Below, piece after piece: positions 43,846-53,176 of a stretch of DNA of 64,000 nucleotides. The DNA comes from Pseudonocardia sp. TRM90224. GTDB taxonomy: Bacteria > Actinomycetota > Actinomycetes > Mycobacteriales > Pseudonocardiaceae. The stretch lies in contig NZ_JAJGSX010000007.1 in the NCBI RefSeq assembly GCF_021245725.1, forward strand, positions 186,001 to 250,000. The letters are read 5' to 3'. The number at the start of each line of letters is the position of its first letter. The stretch's first letter is position 1. A model generated the notes under the pieces. That model saw nothing but the letters and a program-made list of their open reading frames with translations. It searched no databases and had not been told where the DNA came from. A program made the position numbers and the translations under genes.

Positions 43846-44406
43846 TCACCCCTGCGCGAGGATGGTCCCCATCACCAACTCCGCGGCAGTGCGGGCTTTC
43901 CCGCACGCGATCTCCCGCGTCATCGGAACTGAGCTACCGCGGTAGCTGTATGCGACTGTGAGCGCCTTTCTGTCGGTCACATCGATCAACGCGATACAGC
44001 CCCTATTCGGGTCGTCATGAATTCCCTGTGTGAACACCGTGGCGAAGCCAGCGATCACCTCGACCGTCGCGCCTCGTGGTGCCGCGAGTGCGGCCACTGC
44101 GCCATATCTTGTTTCCCGCACCACAGCGAAGGACTCGATCGGTTCGGCAGGAGAATGCGTCCACCGGCAGCGATCGCCGATAACAGCATCGGCGCTGCTG
44201 TAGACCCCTTCGAACACCCCGAGCAGTGCGCGGTCGGCATCGTCGAGCACCGAACACAGATCGAGGTCGTCAACGCGGATGTCGTGCGGCCGGGGAGGCA
44301 GCTGCGGCACCGATGGGCCTCCACCGTCCATCGGCGGTTGGACCACGCGTGCGCAGGCTGCCAGCACGAGCGCACCGATCACGACAGCCATCGTGCGGCG
44401 GATCAT
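43846..44406 (-). CDS. DUF3558-type lipoprotein
   Basis: 186 residues. Signal peptide with lipobox LAAC (Cys18), so lipid-anchored outside the membrane. The mature domain has DLCSVLDDADRALLGV and DRCRWT, then a C-terminal CGKARTAAELVMGTL-like helix, all typical of DUF3558. Its ATG overlaps the stop of the upstream small helical gene by four bases (ATGA), a pairing seen in related actinomycetes. The patch is visibly less GC-rich than its surroundings. Confidence 0.85.
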   Translation of the reverse strand: MIRRTMAVVIGALVLAACARVVQPPMDGGGPSVPQLPPRPHDIRVDDLDLCSVLDDADRALLGVFEGVYSSADAVIGDRCRWTHSPAEPIESFAVVRETRYGAVAALAAPRGATVEVIAGFATVFTQGIHDDPNRGCIALIDVTDRKALTVAYSYRGSSVPMTREIACGKARTAAELVMGTILAQG

Positions 44407-44765
44407 CGGTCGCTGACGAACGATGCGGCGATCTCCTCCTCGGTGTACCCGTATCGACGCGCTACGTCGTCCAGTGCATGCGCAGCCTCACGTAGATCCC
44501 TGTTATAGGTACGACAATGCTGCACAAGACCGTCGATCCGCTCGTTGAACGCCTTCTGCGCATCCTTCGAGACCGGGTCACCACCACACAACCCGATACC
44601 CAGACCGTGCTGAAGATTGTTGTCGATCACGTCGTCCAATCGATCAGCCTCAGCAAGAAGCACCGCCCGTGCCTTTAGGACGTTCTCGCGGTTGACCTGT
44701 AACGCGACATCGGCAACGGCAGCATCGAGTCGTGGGCGGAAGGGTCCGGGTCCGGGTCGGGTCAT
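44403..44765 (-). CDS. Small helical protein paired with DUF3558 lipoprotein
   Basis: 120 residues, all helical: LDAAVADVALQVNRENVLKARAVLLAEADRL and NERIDGLVQHCRTYNRDLREAAHALDDVARRYGYTEEEI. The two-helix form is like WXG100/ESX-secreted proteins, although no clear WxG turn is seen (its place is a GLGIGLCGGD loop). It is translationally coupled to the DUF3558 lipoprotein. Export through a type VII system is a guess. Confidence 0.7.
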   Translation of the reverse strand: MTRPGPGPFRPRLDAAVADVALQVNRENVLKARAVLLAEADRLDDVIDNNLQHGLGIGLCGGDPVSKDAQKAFNERIDGLVQHCRTYNRDLREAAHALDDVARRYGYTEEEIAASFVSDR

Positions 44766-44818
44766 GCTCGGAGGATATTCCGCACACCCATTCCCCGGGG
44801 CCGTTTCGACGAATCCGG

Positions 44819-45562
44819 CTACCGGGGTTGAACCCGCCGCTCCACGAGCGGCAGCGAGCGCAGCTGGCGCTCCAGGTGCCACTGCAGGTGCGCCGCGACG
44901 AGCCCGCTGGTGTCGCGCCGCGCCGCGGCACCGGCGGCGTCGGCGACGTCCCACTCGCCGTGCAGCAGCGCGTCGAGCAGGGTGAACGTCTCCCGCGACG
45001 GGGTGACCGAGCCGGGTGGGCGGCACCGCTGGCAGACCGCGCCACCGGCCGCGATGTTGAAGGCGGGGTGCGGGCCGGGCTCGGCGCAGCGGGCGCAGTC
45101 GTTGATCGCCGGAGCCCACCCGGCGTGGGTCATCGCGCGCAGCAGGAACGCGTCGAGCACGAGCGAGGCGTCGCGCTCGCGGTCGGCGAGCGCCCGGATG
45201 GCGCCGACGAGCAGCAGGTACACCCGCAACGAGGGCTCGCCCTCCTCCGCGACGAGCCGGTCGGCCGTCTCGAGGATCGCGCAGCCCGCCGTGTAGCGGC
45301 TGTAGTCGCCGACGAGGCCGGCGCCGAACGCGTCGACGGTCTGGGCCTGCGTGACGATGTCCAGCGACCGTCCCGAGTAGCACTGCACGTCGACGTGGTT
45401 GAACGGCTCCAGCCGCGCGCCCCACCGCGAGCGGGTGCGCCGGACGCCTTTGGCTACCGCCCTGATCTTGCCGTGCTTGCGCGTGAGGATCGTGACGATC
45501 CGATCGGCCTCACCCAGCTTCTGCACGCGCAACACCATGCCGGTGTCGCGGTACAGGCTCAT
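44819..45562 (-). CDS. recO: DNA repair protein RecO
   Basis: 247 residues. An N-terminal OB fold (SLYRDTGMVLRVQKLGEADRIVTILTRKHGKIRAVAKGVRR) is followed by a helical domain and a four-Cys zinc site (CARC and CQRC, near 160 and 180). RecO loads RecA on SSB-coated DNA with RecR. It stands as a single gene, separated from uppS and from era by unrelated genes. Confidence 0.94.
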   Translation of the reverse strand: MSLYRDTGMVLRVQKLGEADRIVTILTRKHGKIRAVAKGVRRTRSRWGARLEPFNHVDVQCYSGRSLDIVTQAQTVDAFGAGLVGDYSRYTAGCAILETADRLVAEEGEPSLRVYLLLVGAIRALADRERDASLVLDAFLLRAMTHAGWAPAINDCARCAEPGPHPAFNIAAGGAVCQRCRPPGSVTPSRETFTLLDALLHGEWDVADAAGAAARRDTSGLVAAHLQWHLERQLRSLPLVERRVQPR

Positions 45563-45659
45563 GAGGAGGAGCCTACGACTCGAAAGGGCAGGCCATCACC
45601 ACCCCGCGCCGCATCCGCCCTACGATCGGCACGACCGACGGACAAGAGGGAGCAAGCGC

Positions 45660-46379
45660 ATGTCGCAGGACCGGCCCAACCCACCGGACGACGATCCGAC
45701 CGCGGTCTTCCGGCCCGACGACGTCGCCGGCTCCTCCACGGACAAGCCCGTCTCGCTGGGCAAGTCGTCCGACACGGGCAACGCGGGCGCCCAGTCGCCG
45801 ACGCCGGCGTACGACCCGACGGCGCAGACCCAGCAGCAGGGGTACGGCCAGCAGGCCCAGCAGCCCGACCCGACGCAGCAGTACGGGCAGCAGCAGCCCT
45901 ACGGCGGCCAGCCGTCCGGGTACGGCCAGCAGCAGCAGTACGGCCAGGGCTATCCGGCTCAGCCGGCCCAGCAGGCCCAGCCCGGGTACGGCCAGCCGTC
46001 GTACGACCCGGCCCAGCAGCAGTACGGGCAGCAGCAGCCGTACCCGACCCCGCAGCCGGGTTACGACCAGTACGGGCAGCCGCAGCCCTATCCCGGCGGC
46101 GGCTACGACCCCGCGTACGGCGGTGGCTACCCGGCCGCCGCGCCGCCGACGAACACCATGGCGATCCTGGCGCTCATCTTCGCGTTCGTGTTCTTCCCGC
46201 TCGGCCTGATCTTCGGCTTCATCGCGCGCGGGCAGATCAAGCAGTCCGGCGAGAGCGGCGACGGGCTGGCGCTCGCCGGGATCATCATCAGCGCGGTGCA
46301 GCTCGCCATCATCGTCATCGTCATCATCTTCGCCGTCATCGCGGTCATCGGCGTCTCCAGCCAGATCCCGAGCCGCTGA
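45660..46379 (+). CDS. DUF4190 membrane protein with Gln/Tyr/Pro-rich repeats
   Basis: 239 residues. Residues about 48-160 are low-complexity repeats of the (Q)QYGQQQPY and QPGYGQ type. Then DUF4190: two membrane helices with MAILALIFAFVFFPLGLIFGFIARGQIKQSGESGDGLALAGIIISA. Such proteins in actinomycetes are often septal or envelope-associated, but the function is unproven. GAGGGAG lies upstream of the ATG, with a TACGAT -10 39 bases upstream. Confidence 0.85.
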   Translation: MSQDRPNPPDDDPTAVFRPDDVAGSSTDKPVSLGKSSDTGNAGAQSPTPAYDPTAQTQQQGYGQQAQQPDPTQQYGQQQPYGGQPSGYGQQQQYGQGYPAQPAQQAQPGYGQPSYDPAQQQYGQQQPYPTPQPGYDQYGQPQPYPGGGYDPAYGGGYPAAAPPTNTMAILALIFAFVFFPLGLIFGFIARGQIKQSGESGDGLALAGIIISAVQLAIIVIVIIFAVIAVIGVSSQIPSR

Positions 46380-46392
46380 GCAACGGCCTGCT

Positions 46393-47307
46393 CTAGAACC
46401 CGAGCTTGCGCAGCTGCCGCGGGTCGCGCTGCCAGTCCTTCGCGATCTTGACGTGCAGGTCGAGGTAGACGCGGGTGCCGAGCAGCTTCTCGATCTGCTG
46501 CCGGGAATCGGTGCCGACCTGGCGCAGCCGCTCGCCGCCCTTGCCGATCACGATGCCCTTCTGGCTGGAGCGCTCGACGTAGACGATCGCGCGGACGTCG
46601 AGCAGCTCCGGCTTGTCCTCGCGCGGCACCATCTCCTCGATCACCACGGCGATCGAGTGCGGCAGCTCGTCGCGCACCCCTTCGAGCGCCGCCTCCCTGA
46701 TCAGTTCGGCGACGAGGGTTTCCTCCGGCTCGTCGGTGAGGTCGCCGTCGGGGTAGAGCGGTGGGCCTTCCGGGAGTCGCGCGACGAGCAGGTCGGCGAG
46801 CAGCCCCACCTGGAACCCGTCGACGGCGGAGCACGGCACGATCTCGGCGAACTCCATGAGCTTCGTCAGCTCCGTGAGCCGCTCCGCGACCTGCTCCGGG
46901 CGTGCGATGTCGGTCTTGGTGACGATCCCGAGCACCGGGGTGCGGCCCGCGACGGAGCGCAGCTCGTTGACGATGAACTCGTCGCCCCGCCCCACCGGGA
47001 CGTCGGCGGGCACGCAGAACCCGATGACGTCGACCTCGGCCCAGGTCTCGCGCACGACGTCGTTGAGCCGGCTGCCCAGCAGCGTCCGCGGCTTGTGCAG
47101 GCCCGGCGTGTCGATCACGACGAGCTGCGCGTCGGGCCGGTGCAGGATGCCCCTGATCGCGTGCCGCGTGGTCTGCGGCCGGCTGGAGGTGATCGCCACC
47201 TTCTGGCCGATCAGCGCGTTGGTGAGCGTCGACTTCCCGGCGTTGGGCCGCCCGACGAAGCAGGCGAAGCCGGAGCGGAAGTCGTCGGGGACGTCGCGGA
47301 AGCTCAC
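46393..47307 (-). CDS. era: GTPase Era
   Basis: 304 residues. Ras-like G domain: P-loop GRPNAGKS (19-26), switch II DTPGLHKP, TKTD for guanine. C-terminal KH domain with VIGKGGERLRQVG binds the 3' end of 16S rRNA for 30S maturation. Its GTG overlaps the lhgO stop by four bases; era is the last gene of the ybeY-corC-deaminase-like-lhgO-era operon. Confidence 0.95.
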   Translation of the reverse strand: MSFRDVPDDFRSGFACFVGRPNAGKSTLTNALIGQKVAITSSRPQTTRHAIRGILHRPDAQLVVIDTPGLHKPRTLLGSRLNDVVRETWAEVDVIGFCVPADVPVGRGDEFIVNELRSVAGRTPVLGIVTKTDIARPEQVAERLTELTKLMEFAEIVPCSAVDGFQVGLLADLLVARLPEGPPLYPDGDLTDEPEETLVAELIREAALEGVRDELPHSIAVVIEEMVPREDKPELLDVRAIVYVERSSQKGIVIGKGGERLRQVGTDSRQQIEKLLGTRVYLDLHVKIAKDWQRDPRQLRKLGF

Positions 47308-48560
47308 GCTGCTCCCAGTGGGGGCAGCGAGTCACCGGTGAGGCGCATGAGTATCTCTCTTCCGATCGGCAGCGCCGCGGTCGCGGCGGGGCTCGGGGCG
47401 TTCAGGACGTGCAGGACGGAACCGGCTCCGCTGCCCCCGTTGATGTTGGCCTGGTCGACGAACAGGAAGTCGTCGACCAGCGTGCCGTCGGCGCGCACGG
47501 CCTGCGCGCGCACGCCGGCACCCGCCGGGTGCAGGTCCTCGGCACGCACATCGGGCAGCATGCGCTGGATCTCCCGCACCATCGCGGCCTTCGACAGCGA
47601 GCGGTGCACCTCCCCGATGCCGTAGCGCCAGTGCGTGCGCGCCACCCGGAGCATCCCCGGGTACGTCAGCGTGCCGAGCAGCTCCTTCGGCTTCACGGTG
47701 CCCCACGAGTAGCCCTCCCGGGCCATCGCGAGCACGGCGTTCGGGCCGGCGTGCACGTGCCCGTCGATGCCGCGGGTGGCGTGCACGCCCAGGAACGGGA
47801 AGGCGGGGTCGGGCACCGGGTAGATGAGCCCCTTGACTAGGTCGGCGGCGCGGTTGCCGAACCCGGAGTACTCGCCGCGGAACGGGATGATCCGGATGCC
47901 GGGGTCGGCGCCGGAGGCCTTTGCGAGCTCGTCGCAGCGCAGCCCCGCGCAGGCCACGACCTGTGTGCCGATCAGGTCGCCCGAGTCGGTGCGCACCACG
48001 ACGTCGGACGCCCGGCGCGCGATCGAGTGGACCGTGCGGCCGAGGTGGATCTCGCCGCCCTCCTTGGCGACGAGCTCGCCGAGCTTCTCCGCGACGAGCC
48101 GGAAGTCGCAGATACCCGTCGACGGGACGTGCAGCGCGGCGATGCCCCGCACGTGCGGCTCGTGCTCGCGCATGCCGGCGGGGTCGAGCTCGTGCGCCTC
48201 GACGCCGTTGGCCTTGCCGCGGCGGGCCAGCTCGGCCATCCGCGGCAGCTCGGTCGGGTGGGTCGCGACGACGAGCTTGCCGCAGACCTTGTGCGGGAGA
48301 TCGTGCTCGCGGCAGAACGCGACGGTCTCCGCGCAGCCCGCGACGGCGAGGCGCGCCTTCAGCCCGCCAGGGGCGTAGTACAGGCCGGAGTGGATCACGT
48401 TGGAGTTGTTGCCGGTCTGGTGCTTGGCCAGCGCGCTCTCCCGCTCGACGACGGCGACCGAGCGGCCGGTGCGGGCCACGGCGTGCGCGGTGGCCAGCCC
48501 GACGATGCCGCCGCCGACCACGACGACGTCGAACCGGGGTGTCACCGGGAGGCCGGTCAC
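47304..48560 (-). CDS. lhgO: L-2-hydroxyglutarate oxidase LhgO
   Basis: 418 residues of an FAD-dependent DAO-fold oxidase. Dinucleotide motif VVVVGGGIVGLATAHAVAR (12-30), then NSNVIHSGLYYAPGGLKARL and FLGVHATRGIDGHVHAGPNAVLA, characteristic of LhgO (YgaF). It removes L-2-hydroxyglutarate, a metabolic by-product. It sits inside the ribosome-maturation operon with GTGA overlaps on both sides, an unusual but tight coupling. Confidence 0.92.
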   Translation of the reverse strand: MTGLPVTPRFDVVVVGGGIVGLATAHAVARTGRSVAVVERESALAKHQTGNNSNVIHSGLYYAPGGLKARLAVAGCAETVAFCREHDLPHKVCGKLVVATHPTELPRMAELARRGKANGVEAHELDPAGMREHEPHVRGIAALHVPSTGICDFRLVAEKLGELVAKEGGEIHLGRTVHSIARRASDVVVRTDSGDLIGTQVVACAGLRCDELAKASGADPGIRIIPFRGEYSGFGNRAADLVKGLIYPVPDPAFPFLGVHATRGIDGHVHAGPNAVLAMAREGYSWGTVKPKELLGTLTYPGMLRVARTHWRYGIGEVHRSLSKAAMVREIQRMLPDVRAEDLHPAGAGVRAQAVRADGTLVDDFLFVDQANINGGSGAGSVLHVLNAPSPAATAALPIGREILMRLTGDSLPPLGAA

Positions 48561-48904
48561 GGCGCCACCAGCTCCTGGACGGCGCCCGACGGGTCGGCGC
48601 GCAGGACGTGCGCCGCCGGTGCGAGGTCGCGGACCGCGGCAAGCGATGCGGCGTCGACGGCGCCCTCGGCGGTGACCACCGCGGCTGCCTCCAACCCCGG
48701 CGCGCCGCTCGACACCGCGGCTGCGACCGCCGCCTGCAGCGCGGTGAGCTGCAACGACGGCAGCGCGACGGTGGCTGCGGCGTAGGTGCGCCCGTCGGTG
48801 TCGCGCACGGCCGCGCCTTCCGCGGCGCCCGTCCGGGCCCGCGACGACCGGGCGAGCGTCACGATCTTGCCGTCTTCGGGGTCGAGATCAGGCGGGACGG
48901 GCAT
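48557..48904 (-). CDS. Cytidine deaminase-like small protein
   Basis: 115 residues of the cytidine-deaminase fold by pattern (KIVTLARSSRARTGAAEGAAVRDTDGRTYAAATVALPSLQLTALQAAVAAAVSSGA). The zinc ligands (HAE and PCxxC) are absent, so it is unlikely to be a deaminase. A small gene of this kind lies between era and corC in mycobacteria as well (from memory). It overlaps corC by 17 bases. Confidence 0.72.
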   Translation of the reverse strand: MPVPPDLDPEDGKIVTLARSSRARTGAAEGAAVRDTDGRTYAAATVALPSLQLTALQAAVAAAVSSGAPGLEAAAVVTAEGAVDAASLAAVRDLAPAAHVLRADPSGAVQELVAP

Positions 48905-50207
48905 CGTGCTCCTCGTTCTCGGGTTTCTCCACGGGCTCGACCAGCACCGACGTGATGCGGATCCGCCCTCGCGCGTCCTTCCCACCTTCCGCCAGCAGTC
49001 GCAGCCCCGCCACCTCGGCCACGGCGCCGGGCAGCGGTACCCGGCCGAGCTGCTGCGCCAGCAGGCCGCCGACGGTGTCGACGTCGGCGCCGTCGAGCAC
49101 CACGACCAGCTCGCTGTCGTCGCCGTCGGCGCCGGGGAAGAGCTCCAGCAGGTCCTCGACGGGCAGCCGGGCGGAGAGGCGCATCGCGCCGTCCTCCAGC
49201 TCCTGCACGTCGGGCACCTCCTCGGAGTCGTACTCGTCGGTGATCTCGCCGACGATCTCCTCGAGGATGTCCTCGATCGTGACGACCCCCGCGGTGCCGC
49301 CGTACTCGTCGACGACGATCGCCATGTGGTTGCGGGCGGCCTGCATCTCCTTGAGCAGCTCGTCGACGCGCTTGCTGTCGGGCACGAACGCGGCGGGCCG
49401 CATGACCTCGGTGAGCGCCGCGTCGGGCTGCTCGGCCTGCGCGCGCACGAGGTCCTTGAGGTAGGCGACGCCGACGATGTCGTCGATGCTCTCGCCGAGC
49501 ACCGGCAGCCGCGAGTAGCCGCTCTTCAGCGCCAGCCGCAGCACCTTCTCGACCGGGGTGTCGCGCTCGGTCCAGACGACGTCGGGCCGCGGCACCATCA
49601 CCTCGCGCACGAGCGTGTCGCCCAGCTCGAAGACCGAGTGGATCATCTGCCGCTCGTCCTCGTCGACGACGCCGCTGGTGCTGGCCATGTCGACGAGCTC
49701 GCGCAGCTCCACCTCCGACGAGAACGGGCCCTGCCGGAAGCCCTGCCCCGGGGTGATCGCGTTGCCGACGAGGATCAGCAGCTTGGTCAGCGGGCCGAGC
49801 AGCGTGGCGAGCGCCCGCACCGGCGCGGCGACCAGCATGCCCACCCGGTACGGGTGCTGGCGGCCGAGCGTGCGCGGCCCGACGCCGATCAGGACGTACG
49901 AGACGACGAGCATGATCGCGCCCGCGGCCAGTGCGCCGCTCCAGACCGTCCGGAACGAGCCGACCAGCGCGACCGTGAGCAGCACCGTCGCCGCCGTCTC
50001 CGACGCCAGCCGCAGCAGCAACAGCAGGTTGACGTGGCGTGGCCGGTCGGCGACGACGGCCGCGAGCGCGCGCGACCCGGTCCGACCCGCCCGCACGAGC
50101 GCGTCGACCCGCGCCCGCGACACCGAGTTCAACGCCGCGTCGGCGGCCGCGAAGAGTCCCGCGAGCGGGATCAGCACGATCGCGATGACGATCAGCGAGA
50201 CGTTCAT
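48888..50207 (-). CDS. CNNM/CorC hemolysin-family transporter-like protein
   Basis: 439 residues. CNNM membrane domain (residues 1-190, about four helices), a CBS pair (MVPRPDVVWTERDTPVEKVLR and PAAFVPDSKRVDELLKEM) with DEYGGTAGVVTIEDILEEIVGEI, and a C-terminal CorC_HlyC domain. Third member of this family in the window, but this one belongs to the conserved ybeY-era cluster. Probable magnesium/cobalt handling. Confidence 0.9.
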   Translation of the reverse strand: MNVSLIVIAIVLIPLAGLFAAADAALNSVSRARVDALVRAGRTGSRALAAVVADRPRHVNLLLLLRLASETAATVLLTVALVGSFRTVWSGALAAGAIMLVVSYVLIGVGPRTLGRQHPYRVGMLVAAPVRALATLLGPLTKLLILVGNAITPGQGFRQGPFSSEVELRELVDMASTSGVVDEDERQMIHSVFELGDTLVREVMVPRPDVVWTERDTPVEKVLRLALKSGYSRLPVLGESIDDIVGVAYLKDLVRAQAEQPDAALTEVMRPAAFVPDSKRVDELLKEMQAARNHMAIVVDEYGGTAGVVTIEDILEEIVGEITDEYDSEEVPDVQELEDGAMRLSARLPVEDLLELFPGADGDDSELVVVLDGADVDTVGGLLAQQLGRVPLPGAVAEVAGLRLLAEGGKDARGRIRITSVLVEPVEKPENEEHDARPA

Positions 50208-50226
50208 GAGGTGGTGTCCCGCCCCG

Positions 50227-50769
50227 TCAGCTGTCCTCGAGGCCGACGGTGCCGAGCACGGCGGAATCGCTGCGGCGCTGCGCCTCCAGCGCGGCGGCCT
50301 TCTCGCGCGCCGAGCGCCACTCGCCGAGCAGCTTGCTCTGCAGCCCGAACATCTCGCGCTCCTCCTCCGGCTCGGCGTGGTCGTAGCCGAGCAGGTGCAG
50401 CACGCCGTGCACCGTGAGCAGGTGCAGCTCGTCGTCGAGCGAGTGCCCCGCGGTGCGGGCCTGCGCCTTCGCGAACTCGGGACAGAGCACGATGTCGCCG
50501 AGCAGGGCTGGGCCCAGCTCGGGGGCGTCGGGGCGGCGCGACTCCTCCGCGAGGTCGTCCATCGGGAACGACATCACGTCGGTCGGCCCCGGCTCCTCCA
50601 TCCAGCGCTCGTGCAGCTCGGACATCGCGTCGAGACCGACGGCGAGGATGGACAGCTCGGCGGCGGGACTCACGCGCATGGCGTCGAGCGCGAAGCGCGC
50701 AACGGACGCGATGAGCGGCTCGTCGACGCTCACGCCGGACTCGTTGCAGACCTCGATGGACACGTCCAT
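50227..50769 (-). CDS. ybeY: Endoribonuclease YbeY
   Basis: 180 residues. Zinc motif [11 protein letters not shown] (His121, His125, His131), with [10 protein letters not shown] and [11 protein letters not shown] upstream. It matures 16S rRNA 3' ends and takes part in ribosome quality control. First gene of the five-gene operon ending with era. phoH, normally directly upstream, is 4.5 kb away here because of an accessory insert. A GTG two codons later is an alternative start. Confidence 0.94.
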   Translation of the reverse strand: MDVSIEVCNESGVSVDEPLIASVARFALDAMRVSPAAELSILAVGLDAMSELHERWMEEPGPTDVMSFPMDDLAEESRRPDAPELGPALLGDIVLCPEFAKAQARTAGHSLDDELHLLTVHGVLHLLGYDHAEPEEEREMFGLQSKLLGEWRSAREKAAALEAQRRSDSAVLGTVGLEDS

Positions 50770-50874
50770 CAGGGTAGAACGTGGCCCGTTGCCCGAGTTC
50801 GCCAGGCGGTCACCCCAACCTGAGGGCCGGGTCGGACGTCTTCTCAGGTACGCCACGTTCTCGGGGGAGACATC

Positions 50875-51849
50875 ATGCGCGTCGATCGGATCATCACTCG
50901 GATCATCACGGCCTGCGCACTGCTACTGGCAGCAGGTTGCGCCGCATCACCAGCCGCAACCACCGCCCCGGCGACCACACCGCCGACGACAACACTGCCG
51001 GCGGCCGCGGCGGCCGCGGCTCCGCCGCCGCCCAGCACGTTCCTCGCCAGCACCGACGGCGACACCGACCTGGTCGAGGTCGACGCCGCGAGCGGCACCG
51101 TGCTGCGCACGCTCGTCGACCTCGGGTCGCCGGAGCGCAGCGACCCGAACGCCGCGCCGCCGCGCTCCATCGACGGGGTGGCCAGGACCCCCGACCGGCA
51201 GACGATCTACTTCAGCGCCGGCCCCGAACCGGCGATCAGCACCCTGTACCGGGTCGGCGCCGCGGGCGGGGAGCCGGAGCAGATCGGGCAGGGCAACTCC
51301 CCCGCCGTCGACAGCTCCGGGCGCTACCTCGCCTACGCCGCCGGGCCGTGGCTGACCGTCCGCGACCTCACCACCGGCACCGAACGGACCTGGGGCCCGG
51401 CGGCGAGCAACGAGTTCGTCAACGGCCCGCTGTCGTGGGAGCCCGGCGGCAGCCGGGTCGCCTTCACGATGGGCTCCGGGGCGCGGCAAGGCATCGGCGT
51501 GGTCGACACCGCTGTCCCGGGCCCGTTGAACGGACCGCTCCAGTTCGGTCCCGGCGAGCACGGGATGTTCTCGCCGATCCTGGTGGACGGATCAACGGTG
51601 CAGGCCGTGGTCTCGTGCTGCGCGGAACAGGCTGCCTACGGCGTCGCCGGCTCCGAGATCGTCACGGTCGACCTGCGGACCGGGTCCGTCACGGACCGGC
51701 GCACGCCGGCGCAGCCCGTCCAGCAGGTCGTCGGCGACGGCGCCGGCCACCAGCTCGTCACCACCGTGCCCGATCCCACGACCGGGAAGCGCGCGGTGCT
51801 GGCCGGGGACACCGTCCGGCTCGACGACGCGACGTTCGCCGGATGGTGA
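50875..51849 (+). CDS. Lipoprotein with TolB-like propeller
   Basis: 324 residues. Signal peptide with lipobox LAAGC (Cys22), a Thr/Pro/Ala linker, then beta-propeller-like repeats ([60 protein letters not shown]) similar to TolB or WD40-type lipoproteins. Anchored outside the cell; ligand unknown. GGGGGAG precedes the ATG. It lies in the ybeY-phoH insert. Confidence 0.8.
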   Translation: MRVDRIITRIITACALLLAAGCAASPAATTAPATTPPTTTLPAAAAAAAPPPPSTFLASTDGDTDLVEVDAASGTVLRTLVDLGSPERSDPNAAPPRSIDGVARTPDRQTIYFSAGPEPAISTLYRVGAAGGEPEQIGQGNSPAVDSSGRYLAYAAGPWLTVRDLTTGTERTWGPAASNEFVNGPLSWEPGGSRVAFTMGSGARQGIGVVDTAVPGPLNGPLQFGPGEHGMFSPILVDGSTVQAVVSCCAEQAAYGVAGSEIVTVDLRTGSVTDRRTPAQPVQQVVGDGAGHQLVTTVPDPTTGKRAVLAGDTVRLDDATFAGW

Positions 51850-51868
51850 GGCCGGTAGGTTCGCGCTG

Positions 51869-53092
51869 GTGACGACGAACTGGGCCGGCAACATCACGTT
51901 CGGCGCGACCGCCCTGCACCGTCCCACCTCGGTGGCGGAGGTGCAGGAGATCATCGCCCGGTCGGAGCGGGTGCGTGCGCTCGGCTCCGGCCACTCCTTC
52001 AACCGGATCGCCGACACGGACGGCGTGCAGGTGTCCCTCGCGGCGCTGCCGCGCCGGGTCGAGATCGGCGACGGCGAGGTCACCGTCACCGCCGGGCTGC
52101 GCTACGGCGAGCTGGTCGCCGAGCTCGACGCCGCGGGTTACGCGCTGCTCAACATGGGCTCGTTGCCGCACATCGTGGTGGCGGGCGCCGCCGCGACCGG
52201 CACACACGGCTCCGGCGTCGCCAACCAGGTGCTGGCCGCGGGCGTCTCCGCCGTCCAGCTGGTCGGCGCCGACGCCGAGGTGCGCACGCTGCGCAGGGGC
52301 GATCCCGCCTTCCCCGGCGCGGTGATCTCGCTCGGCGCGCTCGGGATCGTCACGGCCATGACGCTCGACCTGCAGCCGGCGTTCGGGATGCGCCAGTGGG
52401 TGTACGAGGGGCTGCGCGGGTTCGAGGACGTCGAGGAGGTGCTCTCGGCCGCCTACAGCGTCAGCCTGTACACGCACTGGCGCGGCGAGGGCTTCGAGCA
52501 GGTGTGGGTGAAGCAGCGCGACACCGACCCCGAGCCGCCCGCGCGGTGGCTCGGCATGACGAGGGCGGACGCGCAGCGCCACCCGGTCGGCGGCGACCCG
52601 GCCCAGTGCACACCGCAGCTGGGGCAGCCGGGCCGCTGGTACGAGGTGCTGCCGCACTTCCGGCTGGAGTTCACCCCGAGCAGCGGCGACGAGCTGCAGT
52701 CGGAGTACTTCGTGCCGCGCGCCGCGCTGGTGGACGCCCTGCGGGCGCTCGAGGGGGTGCGGGAGCGGCTCGCGCCGGCGCTGATGGTGGCCGAGGTGCG
52801 CTCGATCGCCGCCGACGACCTGTGGCTCTCCCCCGCGCAGGGCCGCGACACGATCGCGCTGCACTTCACGTGGTACCCCGAGGAAGGGCCTGCCCGGCGG
52901 GCCGTCGCAGCTGTGGAGGAGGCGCTCGCCCCGCTCGACGCGCGCCCGCACTGGGGCAAGGTGTTCTCGACGTCGCCGGAGCGCGTCGGAGAGCTGTGGC
53001 CGCACCTCCCCGACGCCGCAGCGCTGATCCGCCAGCACGACCCCGAGGGCAAGTTCCGCAACGCCCTGCTCGACACGTACCTACCGCGCTGA
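51869..53092 (+). CDS. Alditol oxidase (AldO/xylitol oxidase)
   Basis: 407 residues, very close in pattern to Streptomyces AldO: TNWAGNITF at residue 3, GSGHSFNRIA with His42 at the covalent FAD position, LPHIVVAGAAATGTHGSGV, and FTPSSGDELQSEYFVPR plus ARPHWGKVFS near the C-terminus. It oxidises xylitol, sorbitol and other polyols to aldoses with hydrogen peroxide. The GTG start lies seven bases from TAGGTT, so probably leaderless. Family A palindrome R9 begins in its stop codon. Confidence 0.9.
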   Translation: MTTNWAGNITFGATALHRPTSVAEVQEIIARSERVRALGSGHSFNRIADTDGVQVSLAALPRRVEIGDGEVTVTAGLRYGELVAELDAAGYALLNMGSLPHIVVAGAAATGTHGSGVANQVLAAGVSAVQLVGADAEVRTLRRGDPAFPGAVISLGALGIVTAMTLDLQPAFGMRQWVYEGLRGFEDVEEVLSAAYSVSLYTHWRGEGFEQVWVKQRDTDPEPPARWLGMTRADAQRHPVGGDPAQCTPQLGQPGRWYEVLPHFRLEFTPSSGDELQSEYFVPRAALVDALRALEGVRERLAPALMVAEVRSIAADDLWLSPAQGRDTIALHFTWYPEEGPARRAVAAVEEALAPLDARPHWGKVFSTSPERVGELWPHLPDAAALIRQHDPEGKFRNALLDTYLPR

Positions 53093-53161
53093 AGTTCCCC
53101 ACCGTTTTGCCAACCTGCACGGCCTCGCAGGTCTGCAAGTTGGCAAAACGGTGGGGAAGTT
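53092..53161. repeat. Palindrome family A, copy R9 (subtype alpha)
   Basis: 70 bp. The first base is the last base of the alditol oxidase stop codon. Inner stem CCAACCTGCAC with CTGCAAGTTGG. Confidence 0.9.
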
Positions 53162-53176
53162 GCGGGTCGGACCCCG

